Assembly (NCBI GenBank): GCA_965223835.1
Contig: OZ245022.1
Span: 1 to 64,000 of the forward strand
From: CAVYXZ01 sp965223835
GTDB lineage: Bacteria > Chloroflexota > Anaerolineae > Aggregatilineales > Phototrophicaceae
Direction: 5' to 3'
DNA length: 64,000 nucleotides
Numbering within the stretch: position 1 is the stretch's first letter; every line of letters begins with the position of its first letter. The notes below the pieces were generated by a model, which was not told where the DNA came from, searched no databases, and saw only the letters and a list, made by a program, of their open reading frames with translations. This document shows positions 26,673 to 34,984 of this stretch, piece after piece. Position numbers and translations under genes: made by a program.

Positions 26673-26981
26673 ATGAAGCTGGTGATGGTTCAGTACAAAG
26701 TCAAGGCGGATCGTGCGGCTGAAAATCAGCAGTACATCGAGAAAGTATTTGCTGAATTGCAGCGGAACAGCCCGGCTGGACTGCATTACGCCTCATTCAA
26801 GCGCGAAGATGGCGTCAGTTTCGTTCACATTGCCGCAATTGATACACCCGACGGCGCCAATCCGCTCAGCGAAACACCCGCATTCAAAGCTTTCCAGGCG
26901 GGCATCCGCGATCGTTGTGAGGAGCCACCGGTAGCCGTTGATCTGGACAACATTGGGTCCTATCAGTTCTTTTCGGCTTAA
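26673..26981 (+). CDS. Small ABM-like/dimeric alpha-beta barrel protein
   Basis: 102 residues, divergent from the sigma gene by 117 bases. It starts MKLVMVQYKVKADRAAEN and has one beta-alpha-beta-beta unit with YASFKREDGVSFVHI, as in the dimeric ferredoxin-like barrels of monooxygenase-like and stress-response proteins. No catalytic residues can be named. GGAG precedes the ATG. The link to the sigma factor is by position only. Confidence 0.75.
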   Translation: MKLVMVQYKVKADRAAENQQYIEKVFAELQRNSPAGLHYASFKREDGVSFVHIAAIDTPDGANPLSETPAFKAFQAGIRDRCEEPPVAVDLDNIGSYQFFSA

Positions 26982-27009
26982 GTTGGTAAGATAATCAATT
27001 TGCCCTCCT

Positions 27010-27154
27010 CTAGCTTACAGCAGCCTTATGAAACAAGGGCTGGATGAGGGCGACAATTTGAGCCGATGGTAACTACTCAGGTATCCATGAAACGACGGGA
27101 TGAGTCATCAGTATATTTCATCGTAGGAGAACTCCTTGAACCTGAGTAGCTACC
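27010..27154. repeat. Nested inverted repeats in a convergent gap
   Basis: This gap lies between convergent genes. GGTAACTACTCAGG (27068-27081) and CCTGAGTAGCTACC (27141-27154) form a 14-bp inverted repeat with one mismatch, spanning 87 bp. Just before it CAGCC...GGGCTG and TTGCCCTC...GAGGGCGACAA form a second nested pair. The sequence CTGAGTAACTACC recurs at 50878-50890. The 87-bp unit might be a tiny non-autonomous element or a two-way terminator. Confidence 0.6.
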
Positions 27155-27167
27155 TTTAACTCATTAC

Positions 27168-28652
27168 TCACCCCATTGTCTGTGGCGGCGACGGCGGATA
27201 CTCGTTTATCAACCAGTTGCTCTCGGCGGTTGCCCAGCGCATATCATATTGCAGCCCCGCGTTCTGCTTATAACCCGCCGTGTGATAGCTACTCGACGTG
27301 ATCCACGCCAGCAGATCGCTAATGAGTTCCGCTTTGATGGCGGCGAATGCGGGATCATCCCATTTATTGTATAGCTCATCGGGGTCGGCAACCAGGTCAT
27401 ACAGTTCACCATAAGGCTGTGACGTGTAGTAGATTAACTTATGGGTTTCACTGCGGATCATCGTCAGGTAGTTGTCCTCACTAAACACGTACTGACGCGG
27501 TTCGGTCGCAGCCCCGGTCAGGTACGGCAGCAGCGACCGGCCCTCCAGGTGGCGCGGAATATCAATCCCGGCAACGTCTAGAATTGTGGGGCCGATGTCA
27601 ATCAGCGATGCCAGATCATCCACCTGACGTGGCACACCATCGGCACCGGTGTAGACCATCATCAGCGGCACATGCACGATCTCGTCAAACATCAGCCACT
27701 TGTACATCAAGCCGTGATCGCCCACCATATCGCCATGATCCGAGCAGAAAATCAATAGGCTATTCTCTAACCAGCCCCGCGCTTCCAGTGCATCAATCAC
27801 CTGCCCGATCTTTTCATCAACGGTGGTGATGTTGGCGTAATAGTGCTTGCGCATCCGCGCAATATCTTCCGGCGACGCGGTACGCAGATCAATTTTGGAT
27901 TCTTTAGTGTTATTGGCAAAGGCTTCCAATTGGGCGCGGTGTTGCGGCGGGTTGTCGTCGTGTTCCCCTTGACGCACGGTCGGTGCTGGCACATCGACGT
28001 CATCATAGAATGCCAGATGGCGCGGCAAGGGGTCGTAGGGATCGTGGGGTCCCGTGAAGCCAATTTGCAGGAATATCGGTTCCTCCCCACGCCAGTTGTT
28101 AATCCATGCCAGTGCCGCATCACCGATGAATACGTCACTATGGAAGCGTTCATCGAGATGCCAGGGTGCGCCCTGGAACTTGCGGTGCCATTGGGGGTCG
28201 GTATTCTGCCGGTGGTTGGGGCGCTCATGCCCGTGATGCGCGAGAAACTTGCCCCAATCGTCGTCCACACCGCCGTGCCAGTGGGTGAGATTGGTCGGGT
28301 TTTCGACGATCACGCGGTCATGGAAAGCGCTCATGTCATCGCGGGGACTCAGGTGCATCTTGCCGATGTTGGCACACAGATACCCGGTATCGCGCAGGTC
28401 ATGCACCCACGTTCGCTGATGTGCCCAATTGTGAAAGCTATACACGCCCGTGTTGTGGGCGTACATGCCGGTGAACATGGCGGCGCGGGTGGCGATGCAG
28501 GTTGCGCCCGGACAATAGGCGGACCGGAAGCTCACTCCCTGCGCCACCAGTCGATCCTGTGCGGGTGTGTGCATGTAGTCGTAGCCCCACGCTCCCACTG
28601 TGTCGAAGCGTTGCTGGTCGGACATAATGAGGAAAATATTGGGTTTGGTCAT
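27168..28652 (-). CDS. Sulfatase with C-x-A-x-R active site
   Basis: 494 residues from the ATG at 28652, since the domain opens there as MTKPNIFLIMSDQQRFD. The active-site signature is TCIATRAAMFTGMYA, with Cys52 and Arg56 kept but Ala54 where most sulfatases have Pro; Ala is an accepted variant. CSDHGDMVGDHGLMYKW carries the metal and catalytic residues. No signal peptide is visible. It is not in the same operon as the sulfatase at 12338 and only distantly alike. Substrate unknown. Confidence 0.9.
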   Translation of the reverse strand: MTKPNIFLIMSDQQRFDTVGAWGYDYMHTPAQDRLVAQGVSFRSAYCPGATCIATRAAMFTGMYAHNTGVYSFHNWAHQRTWVHDLRDTGYLCANIGKMHLSPRDDMSAFHDRVIVENPTNLTHWHGGVDDDWGKFLAHHGHERPNHRQNTDPQWHRKFQGAPWHLDERFHSDVFIGDAALAWINNWRGEEPIFLQIGFTGPHDPYDPLPRHLAFYDDVDVPAPTVRQGEHDDNPPQHRAQLEAFANNTKESKIDLRTASPEDIARMRKHYYANITTVDEKIGQVIDALEARGWLENSLLIFCSDHGDMVGDHGLMYKWLMFDEIVHVPLMMVYTGADGVPRQVDDLASLIDIGPTILDVAGIDIPRHLEGRSLLPYLTGAATEPRQYVFSEDNYLTMIRSETHKLIYYTSQPYGELYDLVADPDELYNKWDDPAFAAIKAELISDLLAWITSSSYHTAGYKQNAGLQYDMRWATAESNWLINEYPPSPPQTMG

Positions 28653-28727
28653 GAGGTTCCCTGTACTTGCATTGGAATAATTAATTTTTGAATATAAACG
28701 TGTGAGACACACCGTAGTCAATGGTCG

Positions 28728-29444
28728 TTAAATCGTGTTCGCTAACTTGACAATGATCGTTGCCAACAGTCCAACACTATAGGCCGTGCTGTAATAAATC
28801 ACCAGCGGTTGGGATCGAAAGCGGCGTAACAACCAGAGCGATAAGGCTGTCAGCGCCGCAACCACGTACAGATCCAGCCCAATCGCCTCAAATCCCAGAT
28901 TGGCGAAGATGCCGGCAGCGATGAATAGACCATTACCCACCAGCAAAACCCGATCACGCGTGGTGAGCGGCGCTGACTGTGGAAACACGATTTGCAGCCA
29001 CAGCAGGCTCACATTGACCAGTAAGAACCCGGTAAAAAATACCCAGTGCGAAAATTCATCATCGTTGAAGATAATGATTTCACACAGACGCGCCGGGACA
29101 CTTTCGGTTACGGTAGGTTCGCAATAGCGGCCATGCAGGTAATTAGTAATTTCGTGATTGCCATAGCTTGTGCCCAGCAGGTAGACACCAGCAATGAACA
29201 TGAGGTTGAGTGTTAGTGATCGGTAGGAACTGGCAGTGGAAGCCTGCTGTTCAATCAGCTTTTTCAACAGATAGAAAGCGATCAGGCTGATGAGTGGCAA
29301 GATCAGCATGTTGTTAAAATCGACCCAGCGCAAAAATTCATTGGGTGCGACATAGCCCAATGTCAGTGACGATAGCCGGTTAAGCGAAAGCAAAATAATG
29401 ATGATTGATTGTAGGGTTAGCAGTCCGTGCAGACGGCGCATCAT
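28728..29444 (-). CDS. Uncharacterised multi-span membrane protein
   Basis: 238 residues with about seven hydrophobic segments. I do not recognise the family. A soluble loop near the middle carries GNHEITNYLHGRYCEP, two Cys, and FNDDEFSHWVFF, where His, Asp and Glu cluster near the membrane surface. It stands alone between the second sulfatase and the divergent lyase gene. A transporter, enzyme or sensor is possible. Confidence 0.75.
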   Translation of the reverse strand: MMRRLHGLLTLQSIIIILLSLNRLSSLTLGYVAPNEFLRWVDFNNMLILPLISLIAFYLLKKLIEQQASTASSYRSLTLNLMFIAGVYLLGTSYGNHEITNYLHGRYCEPTVTESVPARLCEIIIFNDDEFSHWVFFTGFLLVNVSLLWLQIVFPQSAPLTTRDRVLLVGNGLFIAAGIFANLGFEAIGLDLYVVAALTALSLWLLRRFRSQPLVIYYSTAYSVGLLATIIVKLANTI

Positions 29445-29551
29445 GAACTCCGTTCGGCAATAGCTGTTCTTCAGTATAGTGTTTTGCCGAGTTTCCGCTG
29501 TATTGGGTAAAGTATGACGTAATCTACTGGCGCATTGAGATCACAAATCAC

Positions 29552-30466
29552 ATGGAACAAACGATAACGGGCATCTTCAACATCCTCGCAACCCCTTTTG
29601 ACAATGACCTTCAGGTTGATTGGGAAAGCCTGCGCACCCTGGTCAATTTTCAGCTTGATAAAGACGCCTATGGCCTGACGATTCTGGGCGTGCTAGGCGA
29701 GGCAGCCAAACTGAGCGTAGCGGAACGGCGGCAGGTGATGGACACGGTGTTCGATACCGTTGCGGGTCGAGTGCCGGTGGTCGTCGGTGTCAGCCACCCG
29801 CAAACTCCAACCGTCATCGAGTTGAGTCAGGCCGCATTTGCGGGAGGCGCGGCGGGTGTGATGATCGCCCCACCCCGCATGGAAAATCCCACTGATGACG
29901 CAGTGCTGGCGCTTTATACCGAGATCGCTGCCGGGGTTGACGGCCCCATCGTGGTGCAGGATTTTCCGCCTATCAATGGTGTCATCATGTCGCCGGATTT
30001 ACTGGCAATGCTAGCGGAACAGATTCCGAATGCGCGACATCTGAAGCTCGAAGACCCGCCGCTGATGCAGAAGATCAGCGCGATTCGGGAACGCACCGAC
30101 AAGTATGCGATCTTTGGTGGGCTGGGCGGGATGTTCCTGCTGGAAGAACTCCAGCGCGGCGCGGCAGGCACGATGACCGGCTTCGCGTTCACCGAGATTT
30201 TGGTTGCCATTTATCGGGCACACGCTGCCGGTCGTTTGGCGGATGCTGAACGCATCTTCGACCATTATCTATCCCTCATTCGCTATGAAAATCAGCCAGT
30301 CATCAACCTGAGCATTCGTAAGGAACTGCTGCGCCGCCGGGGAGCGATGGCCCATGCTCACCTGCGCGAACCCTTTGCACCCATTGATGCTGGTACGCAC
30401 GATGAAATCGGCTGGATTCTTAAGCGAGTCGGAATCAACGACCCAACACAAAAGGTGATCGGATAG
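29552..30466 (+). CDS. DapA-superfamily lyase/synthase, not a true DapA
   Basis: 304 residues, dihydrodipicolinate-synthase TIM barrel. The Schiff-base Lys is in RHLKLEDPPL. The usual YNxP stretch that carries the catalytic Tyr is replaced by VQDFPPINGV, so it is not a standard lysine-pathway enzyme. Relatives act as aldolases or dehydratases on sugar acids. The ATG is preceded by a weak ribosome site. It converges on the cupin gene at 30472, which fits sugar-acid metabolism but does not prove it. Confidence 0.87.
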   Translation: MEQTITGIFNILATPFDNDLQVDWESLRTLVNFQLDKDAYGLTILGVLGEAAKLSVAERRQVMDTVFDTVAGRVPVVVGVSHPQTPTVIELSQAAFAGGAAGVMIAPPRMENPTDDAVLALYTEIAAGVDGPIVVQDFPPINGVIMSPDLLAMLAEQIPNARHLKLEDPPLMQKISAIRERTDKYAIFGGLGGMFLLEELQRGAAGTMTGFAFTEILVAIYRAHAAGRLADAERIFDHYLSLIRYENQPVINLSIRKELLRRRGAMAHAHLREPFAPIDAGTHDEIGWILKRVGINDPTQKVIG

Positions 30467-30471
30467 CACGT

Positions 30472-30882
30472 CTAACGATTAGCTGGCGGCAAAATCTCTA
30501 CACCGGGTATCTCGCGCAGCACTTGTTCGGCTCCGGCAGGCGCATAGACAACAATCAAATGCATGGGTTCGTCGCCCGTATTCAAGGTTGAATGATAGAT
30601 ACCTCGCGGAATGTAGATGTTCGCGCCCGGGCCGACGGTTGCTGGCGGATTATCATCCAGCATCTGTTCGCCCGTGCCGGACACGACATAAATAAACTCG
30701 TCAGCGTCCGGGTGATTATGGCGCTCGTGGCCTTTGCCCGGTTGCAGATTCACTACGCCCAGGCTCATACTTGCACCACCAGTCACGCGCTCTTCGCCCA
30801 ACATTTGCACCGTGCCCCAGTCGAATTTAAGAGTATCGACATCATCGCTGTAGGTGATATAGCAATCGCCAAATTTTTCCAT
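30472..30882 (-). CDS. Cupin-domain protein
   Basis: 136 residues from the ATG at 30882; an earlier TTG at 30936 is possible. The two cupin motifs are GKGHERHNHPDADEFIYVVSGTG, with two His and a Glu as metal ligands, and GIYHSTLNTGDEP, with the third His. A single-domain cupin of this size may be an isomerase, a dioxygenase or a sugar-binding protein. It converges with the lyase gene, 5 bases apart. Confidence 0.85.
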   Translation of the reverse strand: MEKFGDCYITYSDDVDTLKFDWGTVQMLGEERVTGGASMSLGVVNLQPGKGHERHNHPDADEFIYVVSGTGEQMLDDNPPATVGPGANIYIPRGIYHSTLNTGDEPMHLIVVYAPAGAEQVLREIPGVEILPPANR

Positions 30883-30956
30883 GTCATGCAGCCTCTTAAG
30901 CCAATCGTTGCGGTGATTTTGAAGCGGATGACGCAAGTTGTCAAATAATCTAGAGC

Positions 30957-31571
30957 TTATGAAACTGTAGGTTCTATTGCATCAATCGGAATAGTGACGG
31001 TGACAGTGGTCCCTTCGCCCGGTGCAGATTGAATCGCGGTTGTGCCGTTAACCAATGCGGCGCGTTGATCTTGATAAATTCGTGCGTCCACGTTGGCGGC
31101 TTCTACCTGTGCCACATCAAAACCCACGCCATCGTCTTCGATTTCAGCGATAACCCGTTGGTCACGTTCGTAAACGCGCACCGTGAGGTTATTGGCTTGA
31201 GCATGTTTGGCAGCATTGGCGACTGCTTCGGCGATGAGCGACAGGAGAACTTCCTGGGCTGACCGACTCAGCAACGTCTCAATATTGCGGTCAATCGCCA
31301 GGTGTACGGAAACCGGGTGTTTGGCAGCAATCTCTTTCGTGAGTAATTCCAATGCCACCACCAGCCCCTGTGATGCCCACACCCGCCCCAGCTCAATCTG
31401 AATCTGCGGTGCGTAATCTAACAGCAATCGTAGAAGCTGCTGCTCATCCTTGACCGCCAGCATTGCGGCGATTGGCTTACCGTTTTTGGTGATGATGACC
31501 GGTCCAGTCTGGGTTTGGTTCAGAAAGGCGCTGAACTTGGCCTTCACTTCTGCTACCGGTGCAATTCTCAT
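30957..31571 (-). CDS. Fusion of Phd/YefM-type antitoxin domain and histidine-kinase-type ATPase domain
   Basis: 204 residues. Residues 1-45, MRIAPVAEVKAKFSAFLNQT...VIITKNGKPIAAMLAV, match the Phd/YefM DNA-binding antitoxin fold. Residues 85-196 match the GHKL ATPase domain of NarL-type sensor kinases: N-box EAVANAAKHAQ (115-125), G1-box DDGVGFD (146-152) and a final GEGTTVTVTIP block. There is no phosphorylatable His dimer domain, and the G2 loop is weak. A 30-bp perfect palindrome lies 16-45 bases upstream, the usual place for antitoxin autorepression. No toxin gene lies beside it. Function unknown; an ATP-sensing repressor is one idea. Confidence 0.85.
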   Translation of the reverse strand: MRIAPVAEVKAKFSAFLNQTQTGPVIITKNGKPIAAMLAVKDEQQLLRLLLDYAPQIQIELGRVWASQGLVVALELLTKEIAAKHPVSVHLAIDRNIETLLSRSAQEVLLSLIAEAVANAAKHAQANNLTVRVYERDQRVIAEIEDDGVGFDVAQVEAANVDARIYQDQRAALVNGTTAIQSAPGEGTTVTVTIPIDAIEPTVS

Positions 31572-31636
31572 AGGTCGATTTCCTAACTATTATGACTATA
31601 ATTATAGTCATAATAGCATGGTTGTCAATCGACCTA
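31571..31636. promoter_or_regulatory. Nested perfect palindromes before the antitoxin-ATPase gene
   Basis: The inner part (31587-31616) is a perfect 30-bp palindrome with half-site CTATTATGACTATAA. An outer perfect 10-bp pair, TAGGTCGATT (31571-31580) and AATCGACCTA (31627-31636), surrounds it. The inner arms resemble the AT-rich operators bound by Phd/YefM and RelB antitoxins. The outer left arm reaches the start codon of the fusion gene. Confidence 0.8.
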
Positions 31637-31650
31637 TCCAGCCAGGCGGT

Positions 31651-32049
31651 TTATATGGCCCGCATCCGGTTATTTCGCTTGTTGTGTTCGACTTCCGCGA
31701 GGCCGAGTTCTTCTAGCAGCGGCGGAATATACATGCCGAAGCGCCCGCGCAGGCCCTTCTTCAGCCCATACCAGCCGCCGATGGGATTATCTGGTGAGCG
31801 GCCCCAGGCTTCAACCGTATCAGGCTGGGCTTCTTTTTTCTCATCGGCACTGCCCAATAACATCCAATCGCCATGTTCCTTGAGCATCGCGTGCAGGTCC
31901 TCGATGCAGCGCAAATCATAGTGCAACACGGTCTTGCCCACCGTACACACCAGAATCGGCGGGTCGTGAGTCTCATCTTTGTAGAGCGTATATTCCGAGG
32001 TCAAGGGCGGGGTTTTCAATACCCAGGGGTCTTCTTTGGTGCCGTTCAT
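31651..32049 (-). CDS. Conserved uncharacterised protein (DUF6855-like)
   Basis: 132 residues from the ATG at 32049, behind GGAGG. It opens MNGTKEDPWVLKTPPLTSEYTLYKD and later has EAWGRSPDNPIGGWYGLKKGLRGRFGMYIPPLLEELGLA. From memory this matches a short family of unknown function seen in Actinobacteria and Chloroflexi; I am only moderately sure of the family name. It has no signal or membrane span. It lies upstream of the antitoxin-ATPase gene on the same strand, but the palindrome between them suggests separate control. Confidence 0.78.
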   Translation of the reverse strand: MNGTKEDPWVLKTPPLTSEYTLYKDETHDPPILVCTVGKTVLHYDLRCIEDLHAMLKEHGDWMLLGSADEKKEAQPDTVEAWGRSPDNPIGGWYGLKKGLRGRFGMYIPPLLEELGLAEVEHNKRNNRMRAI

Positions 32050-32202
32050 AGCGTCCTCCACTTATACAATCAATAAAGAAAAGAGTCCCTCTACTCTCTT
32101 GACGAATAAGCAGCTACTGAATCGACATCCAGAAAAATTTTGGCTGCCGAACCACAAAATTCTGTTACCATAGATGATGATTTAAACAATGGATTGCTGA
32201 TT

Positions 32203-33006
32203 ATGGCCCTGATTGAATTTGGCCCAAACCAACAACCTGGTCATGTTATCCAGGTCAGCTTGTCGGAAACAGTTAATCTGGCGCTGGTCTGGTGTCCGGC
32301 AGGTGAATTTCTGATTGGTAGTCCCGATTCGGATGATTCAATGTACGCGGAGATACCACAGCATAAAGTCATCCTGACTCGCGGCTTCTGGATTGGTCAG
32401 ATACCTGTTACGCAAGAACAGTGGCTTCTGTATATGGACCCGGATACGATACTCCAACCAACTGGCGGGAGCTTCCCAGCCTTTGGAATGACCTGGGATG
32501 ATGCCAGAGAATTCTGTATTCGACTCACCAGCCAATTTCAGAACCAAAATCTGCTTACTTCAAATCAGGTGGTTGACTTGCCCACCGAAGCGCAGTGGGA
32601 ATACGCCTGTCGTGCTGGGACGCAAACCCGCTGGTACTTTGGTGATGACCCGGAACCCTTTGGCGACCATGCCTGGTTCAAAGCCAATTCTCAAGATGAT
32701 ATATATCCTGTAGGTTTCAAAAAGCCTAATCCCTGGCAACTACATGATTGCTACGGTAGTGTGTCTGAGTGGTGCCGCGATTCCTCTTATGGCTACCATC
32801 AATTTACAGGTGATGTAGTTGACCCCTACATCACTGATGCTAAAGAACATAGATTCTACATCGTGCGTGGTGGAGATAGGTATGATCCAGCCGCAAGGTG
32901 GTGTCGATCTGCTTCACGGGTGTTTACACGTAACATCAACCCCTTTAATGATCCCACCGGTGCGCGAGTTGTTTGTGTTGAACGAGAAAGCACTAACGAT
33001 ACATAG
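32203..33006 (+). CDS. FGE-fold (SUMF1-like) protein lacking the usual Cys pair
   Basis: About 267 residues; an earlier TTG at 32140 is possible. It has the formylglycine-generating-enzyme fold: LVWCPAGEFLIGSPDSDD, FWIGQIPVTQEQW, VDLPTEAQWEYACRAGT, LHDCYGSVSEWCRD and VRGGDRYDPAARWCRSASR. True sulfatase-activating enzymes need two nearby Cys in the C-terminal part. Here the stretch after RGG has a single Cys in the WCRSASR position, so sulfatase activation is doubtful. Many such proteins have other roles, for instance next to kinases or regulators. It is divergent from the DUF6855-like gene. Confidence 0.85.
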   Translation: MALIEFGPNQQPGHVIQVSLSETVNLALVWCPAGEFLIGSPDSDDSMYAEIPQHKVILTRGFWIGQIPVTQEQWLLYMDPDTILQPTGGSFPAFGMTWDDAREFCIRLTSQFQNQNLLTSNQVVDLPTEAQWEYACRAGTQTRWYFGDDPEPFGDHAWFKANSQDDIYPVGFKKPNPWQLHDCYGSVSEWCRDSSYGYHQFTGDVVDPYITDAKEHRFYIVRGGDRYDPAARWCRSASRVFTRNINPFNDPTGARVVCVERESTNDT

Positions 33007-33021
33007 CTAGCCCGCCAACCA

Positions 33022-34218
33022 TCACCATTCACTCAACACGTACTGATCGACAAGCGCATGATTGATCTCCAAGCCCATACCCGGTGTTTCCGGCAGCGTG
33101 ATATAGCCGTCCTGCGCGAGGGGTTCACCGGTGAACAAGCGCCAGAATATCTCATTGCCATCGGGTGGCACCTCGTCCGGCAGCGGCGGGAAATACTCCG
33201 CGATTGTCGAGTTCATGTGCGCCATGACCAGGTGATAATTATGCATCTGCCCGGCATGGGGCAACACCGGCAAATCATACGCCGCCGCCATCGCCCAGAT
33301 CTTGCGGGCTTCGGTAATGCCACCAACGCGATTCACATCTAATTGCACAATATCGACCGCCCGCTTTTCGATCATCTCACGGAAGCCATAGCGCGTGAAC
33401 TCATGTTCACCGCCAGAAATCAGCGTATCCACCGCCGCTGAGATTTGCGCATAGCCGCTGATGTCATCGGGCATGACGGGTTCTTCCAGCCACGCGAGAT
33501 TCAACCCGGCGTCCTCGATCATCTTAATCATGCGAATCGCATACGGCACGTCCCAGCCCATATACACATCCGCCGCCAGTTCGATGTCCGGGCCGATCAC
33601 ATCGCGCACGGTTTGGATGAGTTCGATATTCTTGCGCATCCCGGCCTGACCATCGCGCGGGCCATAGCCGAGTCGTTGTTTCATGGCGGTGAAGCCCTGA
33701 TCGACATAGGATTGCGCTTCCGCAGCCAGTTCATCCAGATCGGTGCTGGCATACAGGCGGCTGGCATAGGCGCGAAGTTTCGAGCGTGTTTTGCCGCCCA
33801 GCAGATTATAAACCGGCTGCTGGGTCGCCTTGCCCATGATGTCCCATAGGGCAATATCGACGGCACTGATGGCTTCGATGACCATACCTTTGCGCCCATA
33901 ATTGATGTTCTCGCGGAACATCCGCGCCCACAGATATTCGACATCAAACGGGTCTGCCCCGATCAGCGCCGGTTTGAGATGGTGCTCCAGTGTATATAGG
34001 GCGTTCCCATGCGCTGCACCAACATTCCCCAGCCCGACGATGCCAGTATCCGTTTCAATCTCGACCAGCACGGCAGCGACTGGCGGACGTACTTGACCCC
34101 GATCTGGCTTGCGATCATAAAAGGTATGCAATGGCGTCACCAGCACATTACCCTGGCCTTTGGGTGGTGCAGCGCCCATTGATCCCACTGCAATCATCCG
34201 CACATCCGTAATTTTCAT
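33022..34218 (-). CDS. Enolase-superfamily sugar-acid dehydratase (MR/MLE family)
   Basis: 398 residues. The metal ligands are seen as Asp in LAADVYMGWD, Glu in WLEEPV and Glu in SGGEHEF. QLDVNRVGG and LPHAGQMHNYH supply the Asp-His pair of the acid-sugar dehydratase group. It would remove water from an aldonic or uronic acid to give a 2-keto-3-deoxy acid. It ends 16 bases from the convergent FGE-fold gene. A second member lies at 40825 and is of another subgroup. Substrate not fixed. Confidence 0.9.
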   Translation of the reverse strand: MKITDVRMIAVGSMGAAPPKGQGNVLVTPLHTFYDRKPDRGQVRPPVAAVLVEIETDTGIVGLGNVGAAHGNALYTLEHHLKPALIGADPFDVEYLWARMFRENINYGRKGMVIEAISAVDIALWDIMGKATQQPVYNLLGGKTRSKLRAYASRLYASTDLDELAAEAQSYVDQGFTAMKQRLGYGPRDGQAGMRKNIELIQTVRDVIGPDIELAADVYMGWDVPYAIRMIKMIEDAGLNLAWLEEPVMPDDISGYAQISAAVDTLISGGEHEFTRYGFREMIEKRAVDIVQLDVNRVGGITEARKIWAMAAAYDLPVLPHAGQMHNYHLVMAHMNSTIAEYFPPLPDEVPPDGNEIFWRLFTGEPLAQDGYITLPETPGMGLEINHALVDQYVLSEW

Positions 34219-34370
34219 ATGAAGGGTCTTTCGCTATTTTGCCGGACGAAGAACAATGCAAAGATACCGTATAAAAGTCAGGCGCGAAATCAATTGAGAG
34301 CCTTTCGCCGGTGATAGGCAGGATATTGACACTTCGGATGGTATTATTGATCCCACCCTGGAGGTAGTGC

Positions 34371-34984
34371 ATGAGCCAGGCCCATATGCTTCAGTGGATA
34401 GTTTCTTTCATAGCACGATGGCTGTTCATAGGGGGCCTTGTGATCTGGTATTTTCGCGACCCGCTGCGCCGCTGCTTATATCGCTATCTGGATGTCAGTC
34501 ATCCCCCCACCAGCACTCAAATGATCGTTGTGCTCGGTGGACAGCGCCAACGGGCCGTGACCGCCGCACAGCTTTGCGCCGAGAAGCTTGCACCGAAAAT
34601 TCTGGTTGGCGGGAATCCGCTCGACATCAAACATAATCTTGAGGAGTTGGAAAAATGCCAGGTACCCGTTGACGATGTGATCGTTATGGCACCAACGTAT
34701 AGTACCTGGGACGAGGCCCAGGTCACTTGTGACTATTTGCGGGAATCATTGATTACTTCGATACTGGTTGTGACGACTCGGATGCATTCAGGCGGGCACT
34801 GGCGGTTTATAACACTTTGAATGTCGATAACCGGCTGGAAATTCAAATTACACCGGCTGCCGGGGACAGCAACGATGCAACCAATTGGTGGCGCAATCAG
34901 AAAACACGACGATTTGTGTGGTCGGAATATGTCAAGATTGCCTATTATTACATACGCTATGGTGTGCAGGCGTGGATGGTATGA
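34371..34984 (+). pseudogene. YdcF/ElyC-like (DUF218) protein, frameshifted
   Basis: A membrane-anchored DUF218 protein of about 204 residues broken by one missing base. The first frame runs from MSQAHMLQWIVSFIARWLFIGG, a membrane span, through MIVVLGGQRQRAVTAAQL to VVTTRMHS. The match then continues in another frame as RRALAVYNTLNVDNRLEIQ and ends GVQAWMV. The shift lies near 34788-34792. The 614-bp length is one short of 205 codons. The stop then overlaps the next gene's start as ATGA, which argues that the gene was recently intact or is a sequencing error. Confidence 0.85.

Noticed and set aside
27843..28691. Long open frame (282 codons) on the plus strand
   Set aside because: It is antisense to the sulfatase gene at 27168-28652, which has clear family motifs; the plus-strand product has none.
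31651..32049. Toxin partner for the antitoxin-ATPase fusion
   Set aside because: The DUF6855-like protein has no toxin motif, is upstream and is separated by the palindrome; pairing is not supported.
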